Source: Phallus indusiatus (taxonomy: Eukaryota > Basidiomycota > Agaricomycetes > Phallales > Phallaceae). From it: DNA of 64,000 bases. Under the pieces are notes generated by a model, which did not search any database, was not told where the DNA came from, and worked only from the letters and a program-made list of their open reading frames with translations. The position numbers and the translations under genes are program-made. Where the stretch lies: positions 1-64,000 of the forward strand of contig JAQFWX010000095.1 of assembly GCA_027605045.1 (NCBI GenBank), in the 5' to 3' direction. Below, one piece after another: positions 35,195 through 45,294 of the stretch (positions are counted from its first letter, which is position 1; each line of letters opens with the position of its first letter).

Positions 35195-35880
35195 ATATGT
35201 TCCAGGGTTTCAATACAAGGTTGGTGCAAAGGTGCGTCCCACATGAGGTGGGTTGACAGAGAAGATGGATCCACTGTAGACAAATTAATTGGAGAACACG
35301 GTTGTATAAAGCCTGTCAACGGGAACAGGTGAACGCCGTGAATACTTACAATGAGCAGACGTTCGAATAAATTGAAAAGATTACTTCGTTATAAAAGGAA
35401 AGACATGTCACTCACTCTTTTTCATGTGCATTAGCCAATCACTAATGAGCTTCCGACTGTTTTAGAAGAACTGTCAAAAATGGAAGACGTCATTATTCTT
35501 ATTCACATTACATATATTATCAGGATGAGTATGTTGAAGAATAACCGGAACCATTTGGCAGTTTGCAAATGTCATCAAGTGAATTTAGACACATGACCCC
35601 GGCGTCGTGAACAACCGAATCTGCGCAGGTTTTGATAGGTGGCGTCACTCACGTAAATTTTTTCTTCGCCGAAATTCCCAAAATGGAGTATGTATACAAA
35701 TAAATGTCGTTAGTGAGACATTCAATCGTTGGTTGATTGTTTAATGGCTGACACACGTGTAAAAATTGATTCACGTGCATACAACCGCTGATCAGCTCCC
35801 TGAAAAAATGATTATAATAATTTATTCTGCAGGGACCGAAAGCCACTCTCTTCAAAATTATAGAAGGTGAGGTTGTTTGA
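35195..35880. repeat. segmental duplicate A of the alpha/beta intergenic region
   Basis: This block is similar, in order, to 37355-37596 plus 38293-38590. Shared pieces include GATCCACTGTAGACAAAT, CTGTCAACGGGAACA, CCGTGAATACTTACAAT, TTATTCACATTACATA and GGTGAGG(T/C)TGTTTGAGT. It lacks the 696-bp fold-back element and so preserves the empty target site at about 35505-35520. No gene was found inside it. Confidence 0.8.
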
Positions 35881-36557
35881 GTGCATGATTACCCGAAGCG
35901 AGCATAGATACTAGTAGATAAAGGTACACGGCGCGGAAACTAGGGGGACGCTGCTTCACAAATTACACCCCATACAAACTCTGACTGCCTGAATTATGAT
36001 TTCAGTATCTGGACCCAACTCCCGATACTTTGCCTTTGATCGGAGATGTGTTCCCTCGTTATCCCACAGGTTTCTGCGCGCGCCACCGGCAACTTCCCGC
36101 TGGAGAGATACATAACATCTCATACACATGGTTTATCATCGATTGTATCTAAAGACTATAATACATGGGGTTTTTGAATGAGACAGAACTTGCCAAGCGA
36201 GTTTACGAAAGCGAGTCTTTCAAGGAGGATATCTTCATGTTTGTTTCGTAAATATTTATAGGGGCTTTATTGTACGGATTCCGGAATTATGTAACTGGGT
36301 TCGTTTACTGCAAGCAGCAAAAAAATTGTTCAAAGATACTGTATACGGGTTGGTAACCAGGTTGATCGATAGTATCTTGATACTCGAGTCAAATAACAGA
36401 CTCGGATGGTTTTTTACCCATTATTCAAACAAAGGAACATCATTTGTATCAAGAAGTTTGGTGTAAGCACAACATTGTATCTATTTTCTCCCTTAACTTC
36501 CGCCGATGCTGATATTTGAAACCAGGAGAAAAGAAATCAAGAAATCAACGGTTCAGT

Positions 36558-36975
36558 TCACTGTTCACCGGAATTGGAGACCACCTCAGGCTGCTCTGCC
36601 TTGTTTTCTACGGCATCTGTAGACCTTTGCGTTAGCAAGAGGGGAGGTATGTTACTTCCTTATCACGGCGACCAACATACCTACTGCATTGGTAACTACA
36701 CGATCAGTCCCAGCAGTTAGCTTCTGAAGAGGTTTGGAGACCACCTGCTCTGCGTCCTTGTAAAGATATTCTAGAACGTCTGCGAAAGCTTAACCAGCTT
36801 GAATGTATAGGTAATATTTTCCTTACACACGGAATCTGTAGATCTTTGCGTTAGCAAGAGGGGAGGTATGTTACTTCCTTATCACGGCGACCAACATACC
36901 TACTGCATTGGTAACTCCACGATCAGTCCCAGTAGTTAGCTTCTGGAGAGGATATGAAGGTGCTGGAGTACTCAT
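36558..36975 (-). CDS. alpha-type small repeat protein (locus 1), unrecognised
   Basis: Three exons (36900-36975, 36681-36779, 36558-36616) give 77 residues. The protein has two copies of one block: PLQKLTTGTDRGVTNAVD, then VLEYLYKDAEQVVSK, then PLQKLTAGTDRVVTNAVD, then AVENKAEQPEVVS. The DNA under the two units is nearly identical, including the following intron, so an exon-intron unit was duplicated in tandem. Exon 1, its flanks and intron 1 closely match the gene starting at 63611. A TATAAAA (minus strand, 37030-37036) lies 55-61 bases upstream. No signal peptide or membrane segment. Function unknown; the next gene to the right is a dead beta copy facing away. Confidence 0.6.
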
Positions 36976-37029
36976 AACTAATAAGCGGTCAAAGAAAATT
37001 TGCTTGATGAATTTCCAGTTAAATCATGC

Positions 37030-37036
37030 TTTTATA
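37030..37036 (-). promoter_or_regulatory. conserved TATA box of alpha, locus 1
   Basis: The minus-strand sequence TTTATAAAAGCATGATTT occurs 55-61 bases before the alpha start. The same TTTATAAAAGCATG lies at the same distance before the alpha start at 63611, so the core promoter is conserved between the duplicated loci. Confidence 0.65.
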
Positions 37037-37354
37037 AACTCATGACATTCTGATTCTGACTCGGATGACGGAACGCGCTTCAGAGAGCCAGCAGTTACTA
37101 ACTCATAGAAAGTTGAAAAAGGGCGCCAGAAAGAAGCACGCGGCAGTTTTCAATATTTCAATTCCCCGACAATTTAATTCTATCTAATAGACAGGCCTTC
37201 AAAAATGCCCGTTTCAGTTTATCAGTTTAAGCCTCCGTAAAGGTTTGGTGCAGTAATTACATATATTGCCTGCTACGTTTCCGGACGAAAAAGTACGATT
37301 TTAGTGCTATTATCCTTAAAGATCGCACTCTTCGTAAACTGATTAGGACGTGAA

Positions 37355-38590
37355 ATGACCCAGGGTTTCAGTACAAAATCGGTGCAAAGATGTCTTTGAC
37401 AACTTGCATGATCGATCCACTGTAGACAAATGAATTAGAGGATATGAACCTGTCAACGGGAACATTTAAACACCGTGAATACTTACAATTAGCAGAATTT
37501 CAAATAAATTGACAATAAGAAAAGTGCACGTCATCTAGGCTTCCGGCTGTTTAGATGCATTGAAAGACGCAATAGCATTCTTATTCACATTACATACAGT
37601 GGCGAACATTAATAATGCACGCGATATAACCTGTAATATCTCGCGAAAAAATAAAATTCATGACAAATACATTATGTGAGAGTTGTAGATGAGCAACTTG
37701 GCAATCTTATGAGTGGATAAAATGAGAATAAATGTCTGAGGTCTGTAAAGATATGAAGGGTTTAAAAAAACCCCAAAAATAAACTCTCTCCAGGGCTTTC
37801 TAAAAAAAATTGGTAAAATGCTATTATTATACTTTCTGATCTTCTTTTTCATTTGAGCTTAGAAACCATGCGCTGAATTTTCCTCCCCAGCGAGATATAA
37901 GGCTTGCAATGTGGTCACTTTTGCCTGAAAGTGCTTAAAAATGCGCTTTTTTTAGCGCTTTTGGGGACAAACTGACCACATTGCAAGCCTTATATCTCGC
38001 TGGGGAGGAAAATTCAGCTCATGGTTTCTAAGCTCAAATGAAAAAGAAGATCAGAAAGTATAATAATAGCATTTTACCAATTTTTTTAGAAAGCCCTGGA
38101 GAGAGTTTATTTTTGGGGTTTTTTTAAACCCTTCATATCTTTACAGACCTCAGACATTTATTCTCATTTTATCCACTCATAAGATTGCCAAGTTGCTCAT
38201 CTACAACTCTCACATAATGTATTTGTCATGAATTTTATTTTTTCGCGAGATATTACAGGTTATATCGCGTGCATTATTAATGTTCGCCACTGTATATTAA
38301 TTACATATCGGCAATTTGCACGTGCCATTGAATGAAGACAAATGAACGCCTCGTCGAAGTCTCTGAACTGTGAACGCCTGAACAACTGAATTTGCACAGT
38401 TTTCAGGTGGCGCCGCCCGCATACAAGTCGATATCGGTAATGGGATCGCCAATTGTTCAATTAATTGTCGAATGGCTATCTGTTAAAGTTCACACGCATA
38501 CAATCAGCCCCCTGAAGAATGATTATCCGCTTAATTTGCGGAGAATCCAACCTTTCAACTTTCAACATATTGAAAGGTGAGGCTGTTTGA
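37355..38590. repeat. segmental duplicate B, interrupted by the fold-back element
   Basis: The flanks of the fold-back element (37355-37596 and 38293-38590) match duplicate A at 35195-35880 in order and orientation. B lies between alpha (minus, starts 36975) and the dead beta (plus, starts 38621), so it is the shared promoter region of that pair. Confidence 0.8.
37597..38292. mobile_element. 696-bp fold-back (MITE-like) element, Tc1/mariner-type ends
   Basis: The element is an almost perfect palindrome along its whole length: CAGTGGCGAACATTAATAAT at the left end and its exact complement at the right end, with arms of about 325 bases and only a short unpaired centre near 37930-37965. It is flanked by TA on both sides. 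CAGT ends and TA duplication are the marks of Tc1/mariner transposons. It encodes nothing, so it would need a transposase in trans. The arms differ at only a few positions (for example CATGCGCT against CATGAGCT and an A8 against an A7 run), which suggests recent origin or strong gene conversion. The empty site survives in duplicate A. Confidence 0.9.
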
Positions 38591-38620
38591 GTCTACGATT
38601 ACCCAGTTCTCAATCATCAT

Positions 38621-39290
38621 GAGCACAGCAGTTGAAGTATTCCCAGTTACGCTCACAAACGACACTCACAAAAGCTTTCAAATTGATCATGCTATCGTTA
38701 GTGAAGCGGGTAAGATCCATTTTTCATTCAATGAATTCATGATAGTTGACAGTGTCATCAGATATTTCTAGTGAGAGCACACTCCATTCCGTTCGTTTAA
38801 ATCCCTATTAATCAGAATCAATTCAAGCACTCCATTCTAATGCTGAAAAAATGAAAGATATCACCAAGGACGTAGAAAATCTGCAAGATCCTAATAATTT
38901 GGGAGTGTTTTTGTTCGCGACTGAACTACATACCTGAGGAAACCGGGTCTCTCTATGTGTACAGCGCTGGCCTACTTCAGGCTAGTGTATCTCATTCTCC
39001 ATTTCTTTGAAACTTCCTGAACTATGAGTTTAGTTCAAAATACAGGTCGACAAGTCAAACCGTATTTCACTTAACATGTGCTACACTCCTCCGCTATTTT
39101 GATAGACATCTTCGATAGCACCCTTGATAAAGGTATCTGAATCTCTGTCACTCTCGAACCAGCTAGTATTCTGGAAGGCACTGTCAATATCATCAACTTG
39201 AAGGGAGTGACTGACGAGCAGGTTCTTCAATACAATGTCTCTATCAAGACAACTAACAAGCGCCCAAGGAGATATTTCTCTTAAATTCTA
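38621..39290 (+). pseudogene. beta-type gene (locus 1), broken
   Basis: The start MSTAVEVFPVTLTND, the phase-1 donor after IVSEA, and the acceptor before LHSNAEKMKDITKDVENLQD align with exons 1 and 2 of the intact beta gene at 62107-62779. After DPNNLGVFLFATEL the frame shifts by one base; a further piece (EETGSLYVYSAG) matches in the shifted frame. The third exon is recognisable (VDKSNRISLNM, ILEGTVNIINLKG, VLQYNVSIKTT) but holds stop codons and another frame change. The gene is therefore dead. Its start lies about 330 bases to the right of the fold-back element. Confidence 0.7.
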
Positions 39291-39989
39291 AGGTTGGCAG
39301 TAGTAATCGCGATGTCTACAATCACTTGTATTGTTACATAACTACCACGTTTCCGAGTCTTGATATTCAATGTCAAACCTTTATTCCTTTTTTTATGTAA
39401 TTGCTAAGATTTATACAGGGGAATACAAAAATAGTCGGATAATTCCAACATATTATTACGTAGTGGCATCTGTTATGTAACCTCAGGCTGAAGAGCGGCC
39501 GAGATTCAAATTATAGACTGTAGGAAAGCAAAGGGGCGCACTAAAGGCACAAGGGACAACCAGCAACAAACCTAGAGGTCTATCGCAAAAAGACAGCATC
39601 AAATTAGTATACTCATACTCCAGAGCGAAGTGCAAAAGAACAAGACGAACCTACTAGATGAACAATTCTCACATTAAGACTTGACAGCAAGGGTAAATAA
39701 GTAGAGGAGAAAATAATATATTAAGACTTAAAAACGAGTATAAAACAGTTTAAAATTCCTACGAAGCCCCCCTGGGACAGAAAAAGTACCCCAAGGTAAA
39801 TTCCACTCCTGTCTATTTTGAGTATCCTTGAAATGGAGTATAAATGAGGGGCAAGTGGGGGGGTTGGTACTCGGCGCGCAACAGGCTTGACAAACTTACT
39901 TTGTTTGGCCTTCCCTGTTCCGTTCTATCTTATCAATCTAGTGTTAGTAGCGCAAAAAACAATGGAAGAAATTTGAACTTACATTGACC
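39291..39989. other. intergenic, nothing found
   Basis: No gene is visible between the dead beta copy and the trypsin-fold pseudogene. A G-run near 39858 and short A-rich stretches are the only marked features. Confidence 0.4.
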
Positions 39990-41790
39990 TTTTTTGACGG
40001 CCAAGTAGAGATGCCACGGGAAGGTCTTCCTCATATGTGGTTCAAGCTTGTACCATGCTGTAGATATCAGTCACATCGGTGGCGCTACGATGATACGACC
40101 TTCTCTGTCAAGGATGATAGCGCCAGAGTCACCTTTATCGGAAAACGCTCCCCGCTCGCCGTAGGGAAAAAAGGTTGTCTCCAAAGCAGTGAAGTTGAGG
40201 TTGTACTAGTCGGTATAACGAATAAGGAACTTCAGGCCGTTTACCCAGCCGACGGTCATTCCTCGTAGCCATGCCATGCTTGATAACCGGCATCACCTTG
40301 TCACCTTGGGCATTAAGTTGTTAGGGACGGCGAATTTCATCCTCAGGTACCGAACCGAATATTTGGAGGATCCCATTATCCGGCTTCCGGTAGTTAGCCG
40401 AGTCCTTAAGGTACATGAGTTCGCGGTATTCGCCTTGCTCGATGTCAATCTCATCCCCTATGTGATGATTGAATGAGTGATCGGTCAGACTTTAGCTTAA
40501 TTGCGGAACGAGACAAAATGGGGGACATACCAATACAATATAGACTTGATTCCCTTTGGACTGCTCCAGTCAAAGGCGTCCTTGTTGAGCTGGATAACGG
40601 CCCAGTCGATCGTAAAACCGTCGACATTGTTCGAGGCTGCAATAGGGTCGGCGTGGAGGACAAAGCCGATGCGTCGCTGTTTCGAGTCTGTAGTGAACTT
40701 GGTAATCTCAGAGAGAAGAGTGCCAATCCTAGATATAATATTGGTGGTGGCGGTTTTACAGGCCTTGAGACCAAGGGCGACAATCTCCTCAGGACAGTGG
40801 ATGCTTTGCCACTACAATAAACCTTTGTTTGGGTATACGAGGGGAGGGCGAGCGAAATGGGCAGCCGTAAGGACGAGAATATCCTTGCTATTGCTGCTGC
40901 TGCGAAGGTAAAGCCCTGCTGAGCCTTCATAATAGGGTGTCTTGAGAGACGCTATATAGAGGCTCAGACTAGAAGAAAACGGGTGACGGAACTCAGCGAC
41001 GGGGTCATTAGCAGGATCAAGAGATGGTAGTTTAGGGCCACGACCTGACAGGCTGGTCGTCCACTCCCGAATAGCAACGTCGAAATTATGAAAACCGGCC
41101 CGGCGAAGATCTCCTTAATACGCCACACATGGTCAGCGGCGGACTTGGCCTCCTCAAAGGCGACAAAGTTGGGTGACATATCAATGGTGGCCAAAAGCGG
41201 GCAAAACGCAGTCTTCTTCCCAGCATTGGCAAAGCCAAAGCCCGTGATTGCCGTGAAGTCGATGCTGAGGTTAGAGTTGAGATAGTTCCCAATGTCCTTG
41301 AGGATATTTGGCCATAAGGGAGTAATAGGATGGTCATATACAGGACGCGTTTCATGAATGAAAGGTGGCGCTTGAGGATTGCCGGTGCTTTTAGGCCATG
41401 ATTGCCCTGTCTTGTAAACAAATGGACCGTGCCCTAGGTGTCTGTGAAAGCATCAGGATAGTGGTCGGTGAGCCGCGACCTTGCTGAGCTGACGTTGAGC
41501 CTGCCAGTTGGAGAAACGAGCGTGGGGGTAGTCGTCGGGGTAGTTGGGGAGACGAGTGTAGGAGTAGTCAGGGAGACGAGCATGGGTTTAGTTGGGGAAA
41601 CAAGCAGGGTGTTTTGCGGATATGAGACTGCGCTTGAGGACTATTTGTGTGTTTAGGCCAGGGCTGCTCCATCTTGTAAACAAACGGAGCACCACTTACT
41701 ATCCGTAGGTGTCAGTGAAAGCATCAGTATAGTGGTCTGTGAGACGCGACCTTGCAGACGATTGGTTGCGGGGTTTGAGGGGTTGCCTAG
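39990..41790 (-). pseudogene. trypsin-fold serine-protease-like gene, broken
   Basis: On the minus strand, pieces in shifting frames read WPNILKDIGNYLNSNLSIDF, FTAITGFGFANAGKKTAFCP, SLKTPYYEGSAGLYLR, then VLTAAHFARPP (catalytic His context, about 40857-40873), RIGFVLHADPIAASNN, GILQIFGSVPEDEIRRP, and finally PYGERGAFSDKGDSGAIILD with the catalytic GDSG at 40122-40133. I know this chain from a multi-copy Agaricomycete family with a trypsin-like domain. A TAA at 40321-40323 and several frame changes kill it. Its N-terminal exon is duplicated: similar TDHYPDAFTDT pieces lie near 41440 and 41730, joined by a Thr/Pro/Val-rich linker. Confidence 0.7.
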
Positions 41791-41992
41791 TATCTGTGCA
41801 ATGTTGGAAGAAATGAGGATCAATGGGCAATGACACTAAGGAAAAAATAAATAAGTAAAAGGCTCACTTAGAACAGTTCTGGTCGACTGAGCATCGTTCT
41901 GTGGAGTGAAGTTAGAGTGAGGTAAGAGGCAAGAGGGAGGCAAGAGGTAAGAGTGAAGTTAAATGTCAAACGCCGAACTTCGTTTTTACGTA

Positions 41993-43346
41993 ATGCTTCC
42001 TCCTCTTCCGCCAGCTCCTCTTCTCCAAACGAGCCTTCCTTTAAAATTGGTGTCGAAAGGAAAAGTGAGAGATATATACGATGTTCCTCCAAGTGAAGCT
42101 TTAGACAAAATCTACGCAAATAAATCAAGTAAATTGAACTCGAGCTCGGCCGCAAATCTCCGAGATGGCGCTTTGCTTTTCATCGCGACGGATAGAATTT
42201 CTGCATATGATGTTATTTTGAAAAACGTAAAGTTCACAGCCAGTTGCGGAGTGCACCGTTCTTACCTTTGTATATATCTTTGTAAATTGATTAGGGCATT
42301 CCACAAAAAGGCATTCTCCTAACAGAAATTTCTGCATTCTGGTTCAGCGAGTTGGCGGATATCGTGCCCAATCATGTCATCAGCACCTCCCTAGAAGAGA
42401 TCCTGTCTGTTTTACCATCATTATCCGAAGACGCAAATCTCGACCAGATCAGATCTCAACTCAAAGGACGGACGATGCTTGTTCGGAAAGCTAAGGTCGT
42501 TCCGATTGAAGCGATAGTGAGAGGATATTTGACTGGTAAATTTGCACTGTTCTGGTGAAAATGTTGACCGAATTCCGAAACTTCCTTTAGGCTCTGCATG
42601 GTCAGAATACAAGTCGCATACAACCGTGCATTCAATACCTCTACCAGCGGGACTTGTTGAATCTCAAAAGTTCCCTGAGCCTATATTCACACCATCAACC
42701 AAAGCAGAGGTAGGAATGCATGATGAGAATGTCAGTCCTCAGCGTGGTAAGTCAATTGAATCAAAAGAAAAAAATCACAAAATGATCATACTAATATATA
42801 ACTTTAAATAACAATAATTCAAAATATCTCTTCCGTGAATTCACCACATTCTTTCTTTCCCAATTTGCAACCCATACTTTCCCCGGCTGATCTCCTCTAG
42901 GGCGAGAGATAGTGGGAATAGATGTATATGATGGGATCGAAAGGATCTCCCTGGCGATCTATAAAAAAGCTTCATCGCACGCAGAAACACGGGGTCTCAT
43001 TCTGGCCGATACGAAATTCGAATTCGGATTAATAGATTCTCAAGCTGAAGATCAGGAAGAACCAGCCAAGGCTTCGAAGCCTACACTGATATTAATCGAC
43101 GAACTCCTAACTCCTGACTCGTCAAGATATTGGCCAAAGGAAGGGTACGAACCCGGAAAACCACAGCCAAGTTTCGATAAACAATATTTGCGGGATTATT
43201 TGGTCTGGAAAGGGTTCAAAAAGGGGTTGGAAAGCGGTCCGCCCGGAATGGAAGGTGAAGGGTGGGTCATTGAAGCTGGTGTTGTAGAGGGTACAAGACA
43301 GCGATACGTGGAGTGTGTGGAGAAGCTGATTGAGCGGCGGATATGA
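41993..43346 (+). CDS. ADE1: SAICAR synthase (purine synthesis)
   Basis: Four exons (41993-42226, 42295-42535, 42591-42746, 42901-43346) encode 358 residues. Landmarks are [33 protein letters not shown] (joined across intron 1), [33 protein letters not shown] then GSAWSEYK, and the C-terminal [14 protein letters not shown] with [15 protein letters not shown]. The enzyme ligates aspartate to CAIR with ATP. The start at 41993 is chosen because homologues begin just before the [14 protein letters not shown] strand; an in-frame ATG at 41963 would add ten residues. The 154-base third intron is longer than its neighbours. Confidence 0.96.
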
Positions 43347-43380
43347 TTAAATGAGTAGGGGCTATGAGCGTACACCTTGG

Positions 43381-45002
43381 TCATTGAGTGTATGGTGATG
43401 GATAGTAGGGCGAATAAGGTGAATAAGGTGTTGTAGGACTTAATAGATCCGCTTCTGCATGTTGCGGTGTAGTATCGTTGCCATCATCATTGTTGCTCTC
43501 CATATAGCTCTTCAAAATAGAAGAGAATGGACGATAAGTTCGGGGTGATGGATGCGATATAGAGATATGATTCTGTGGGATAATGTTCTCGTGTGGGGAA
43601 GTTGGTGTTGGTGTTGTCGACAACGAGGCCCTATCTTGGCTCACCCAAGTCACTGAAGGCCCAATCATCTGTATGAGGAAGTCGAGTTAGAACAACATTT
43701 TGATTCAAGAACCGAAAAAAAAGACCAACAGAAATGAGGAGAAGTGGTTCCCAGTTTGGTGATATAGGTGTTGACAAGTTAATAGGTGATCGAGCGTATG
43801 GAGAATTCGAATAAGGACTTGGACTTTCAGGCGGGTATGAGTTAAGATAAGGGATTTGGGTATATATTCGTGGAAGGTGGACGGTTGGAGGAAAGGTCGG
43901 ATGCATTGGCATTGACTCAATTTCGGCATCATTATTGCTTATGTCAATGGGAGATGATGGATCCCACGTTGCCGATGAGAAAGGAGACATCGGCGACAAG
44001 GATGAGGAAGATGTCAGTGAGGATGAGAATGAGTAAGCTGAAACGGTTGTCGCCGGTGAGATAAACGGAGAATGGAGAGCGGTGATTTGGCCAACATCGG
44101 ACATCGGCGCTTGCGATACTCCTTCGTCTAGTATTAGCTTCGGGAGGTCATATACGGACTTCGGTGTGGGTTGCCCGGATGCTGCGTCAATAGAAGGGGG
44201 AGACGGGCTTCTGACCTCAACGGAGATAACGGTGCTTTGATCGTCGGTTTCGGCTTCGGGACCGTTTGCGTATCGACACGGACAAGTGGGCGAGTAACAA
44301 CCGTATCCGCTGCTGCAGCTGTTCGAGTAACATCGCACAGTAAACTTCTTCCTCTTCCGCTATATACCATGAATTTCATGTGAGATGATCAATGGCAAAC
44401 CAAAGGGGATCTTACGTTAGGGCAAGAGAAAGAATAACAAGGATCCGATTCATCGCATGTTGAGGAATAGCATTTCGAGAGGGATGGGATAACCCCGGTT
44501 GGAAGGCATGTTGAATCCGTATCGTCCTGCCTCCGCGCCGCTGGGTAACTGGTTATCAAACTAACGCCGGCACCGGAATTTTCGGGAAAAGACGTGGCTG
44601 CCCCAGAGATGGACGCGCTTGGAGAACTGAGCTTGCGCCTGGGCGACTCTGGCTGATCTTCGTACACATCGCACCGCAGCAAAATGCAGATATCATCGTC
44701 TGTCGCTCGTTCGACCGACTTCCAAGTTGTGATATAGAAAAAGAGTTGCGCCTCTAGACTTGCTATGAGTGCTTCAATTAGTGAATTGGTGGTGGTGGAA
44801 GTGCGTCTTGAAACGTAAGTACGAAGGACAGCCTATGGTCAATGAGAAATCACTTGATGGCGTGATGTGTAGCTAGTCATACCTTTAGCTCGCCGATCGT
44901 GAATGACTGGGGGTATAATTTGTTGCCAGTGGCATCGACGTGGTCGGATAGAACGAGGTTATCCCGAAGGAAGAAGGCACAATGGCTCAAGAGGGAGGAC
45001 AT
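43381..45002 (-). CDS. Cys-motif protein with CYSxxC pairs, unrecognised
   Basis: Four exons (44883-45002, 44416-44832, 43730-44359, 43381-43668) encode 484 residues. The N-terminal part (MSSLLSHCAFFLRDNLVLSD, QSFTIGELKAVLRTYVS, ICILLRCDVYEDQPE) looks globular. The centre has four related Cys motifs: CYSSTC and CYSFSCP, then CYSNSC and CYSPTCPC, a pattern that suggests metal binding. The rest is Ser/Pro-rich and disordered, ending with PYSPYSPYYPSPYTQ. The last intron has an unusual donor, GTTGGT, but joins two long frames in phase. I cannot name the family; similar paired CYSxxC motifs occur in some fungal signalling proteins, but that is memory, not evidence. Confidence 0.65.
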
Positions 45003-45294
45003 AAGAAGACAAGACAAAAGGAAATTGAGATGAGAAAAGAGGTTCGAAGGATGGTTATACTTATACTTAAATCATAAAAATATGAATCAGATACTGATGC
45101 AGAAGACAAGAAAATAAACGTGTGAATGTAAGGTACAGATGATAAACTGGTACGACGCTATGGCTGTGGATGTGACTTCTCCCAGCCAGAAGTGTGACAT
45201 GTCTGACATCATCATTGTTTTGCTGGACACGACCAACTACGGTGGCGCCTCGACCTCGAGGCACTAAACTCTTGCTTGCTTGCTATTGTCCTCG

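Noticed and set aside
40501..40911. 136-residue plus-strand frame
   Set aside because: It lies antisense to the trypsin-fold pseudogene, which has clear motifs on the minus strand.
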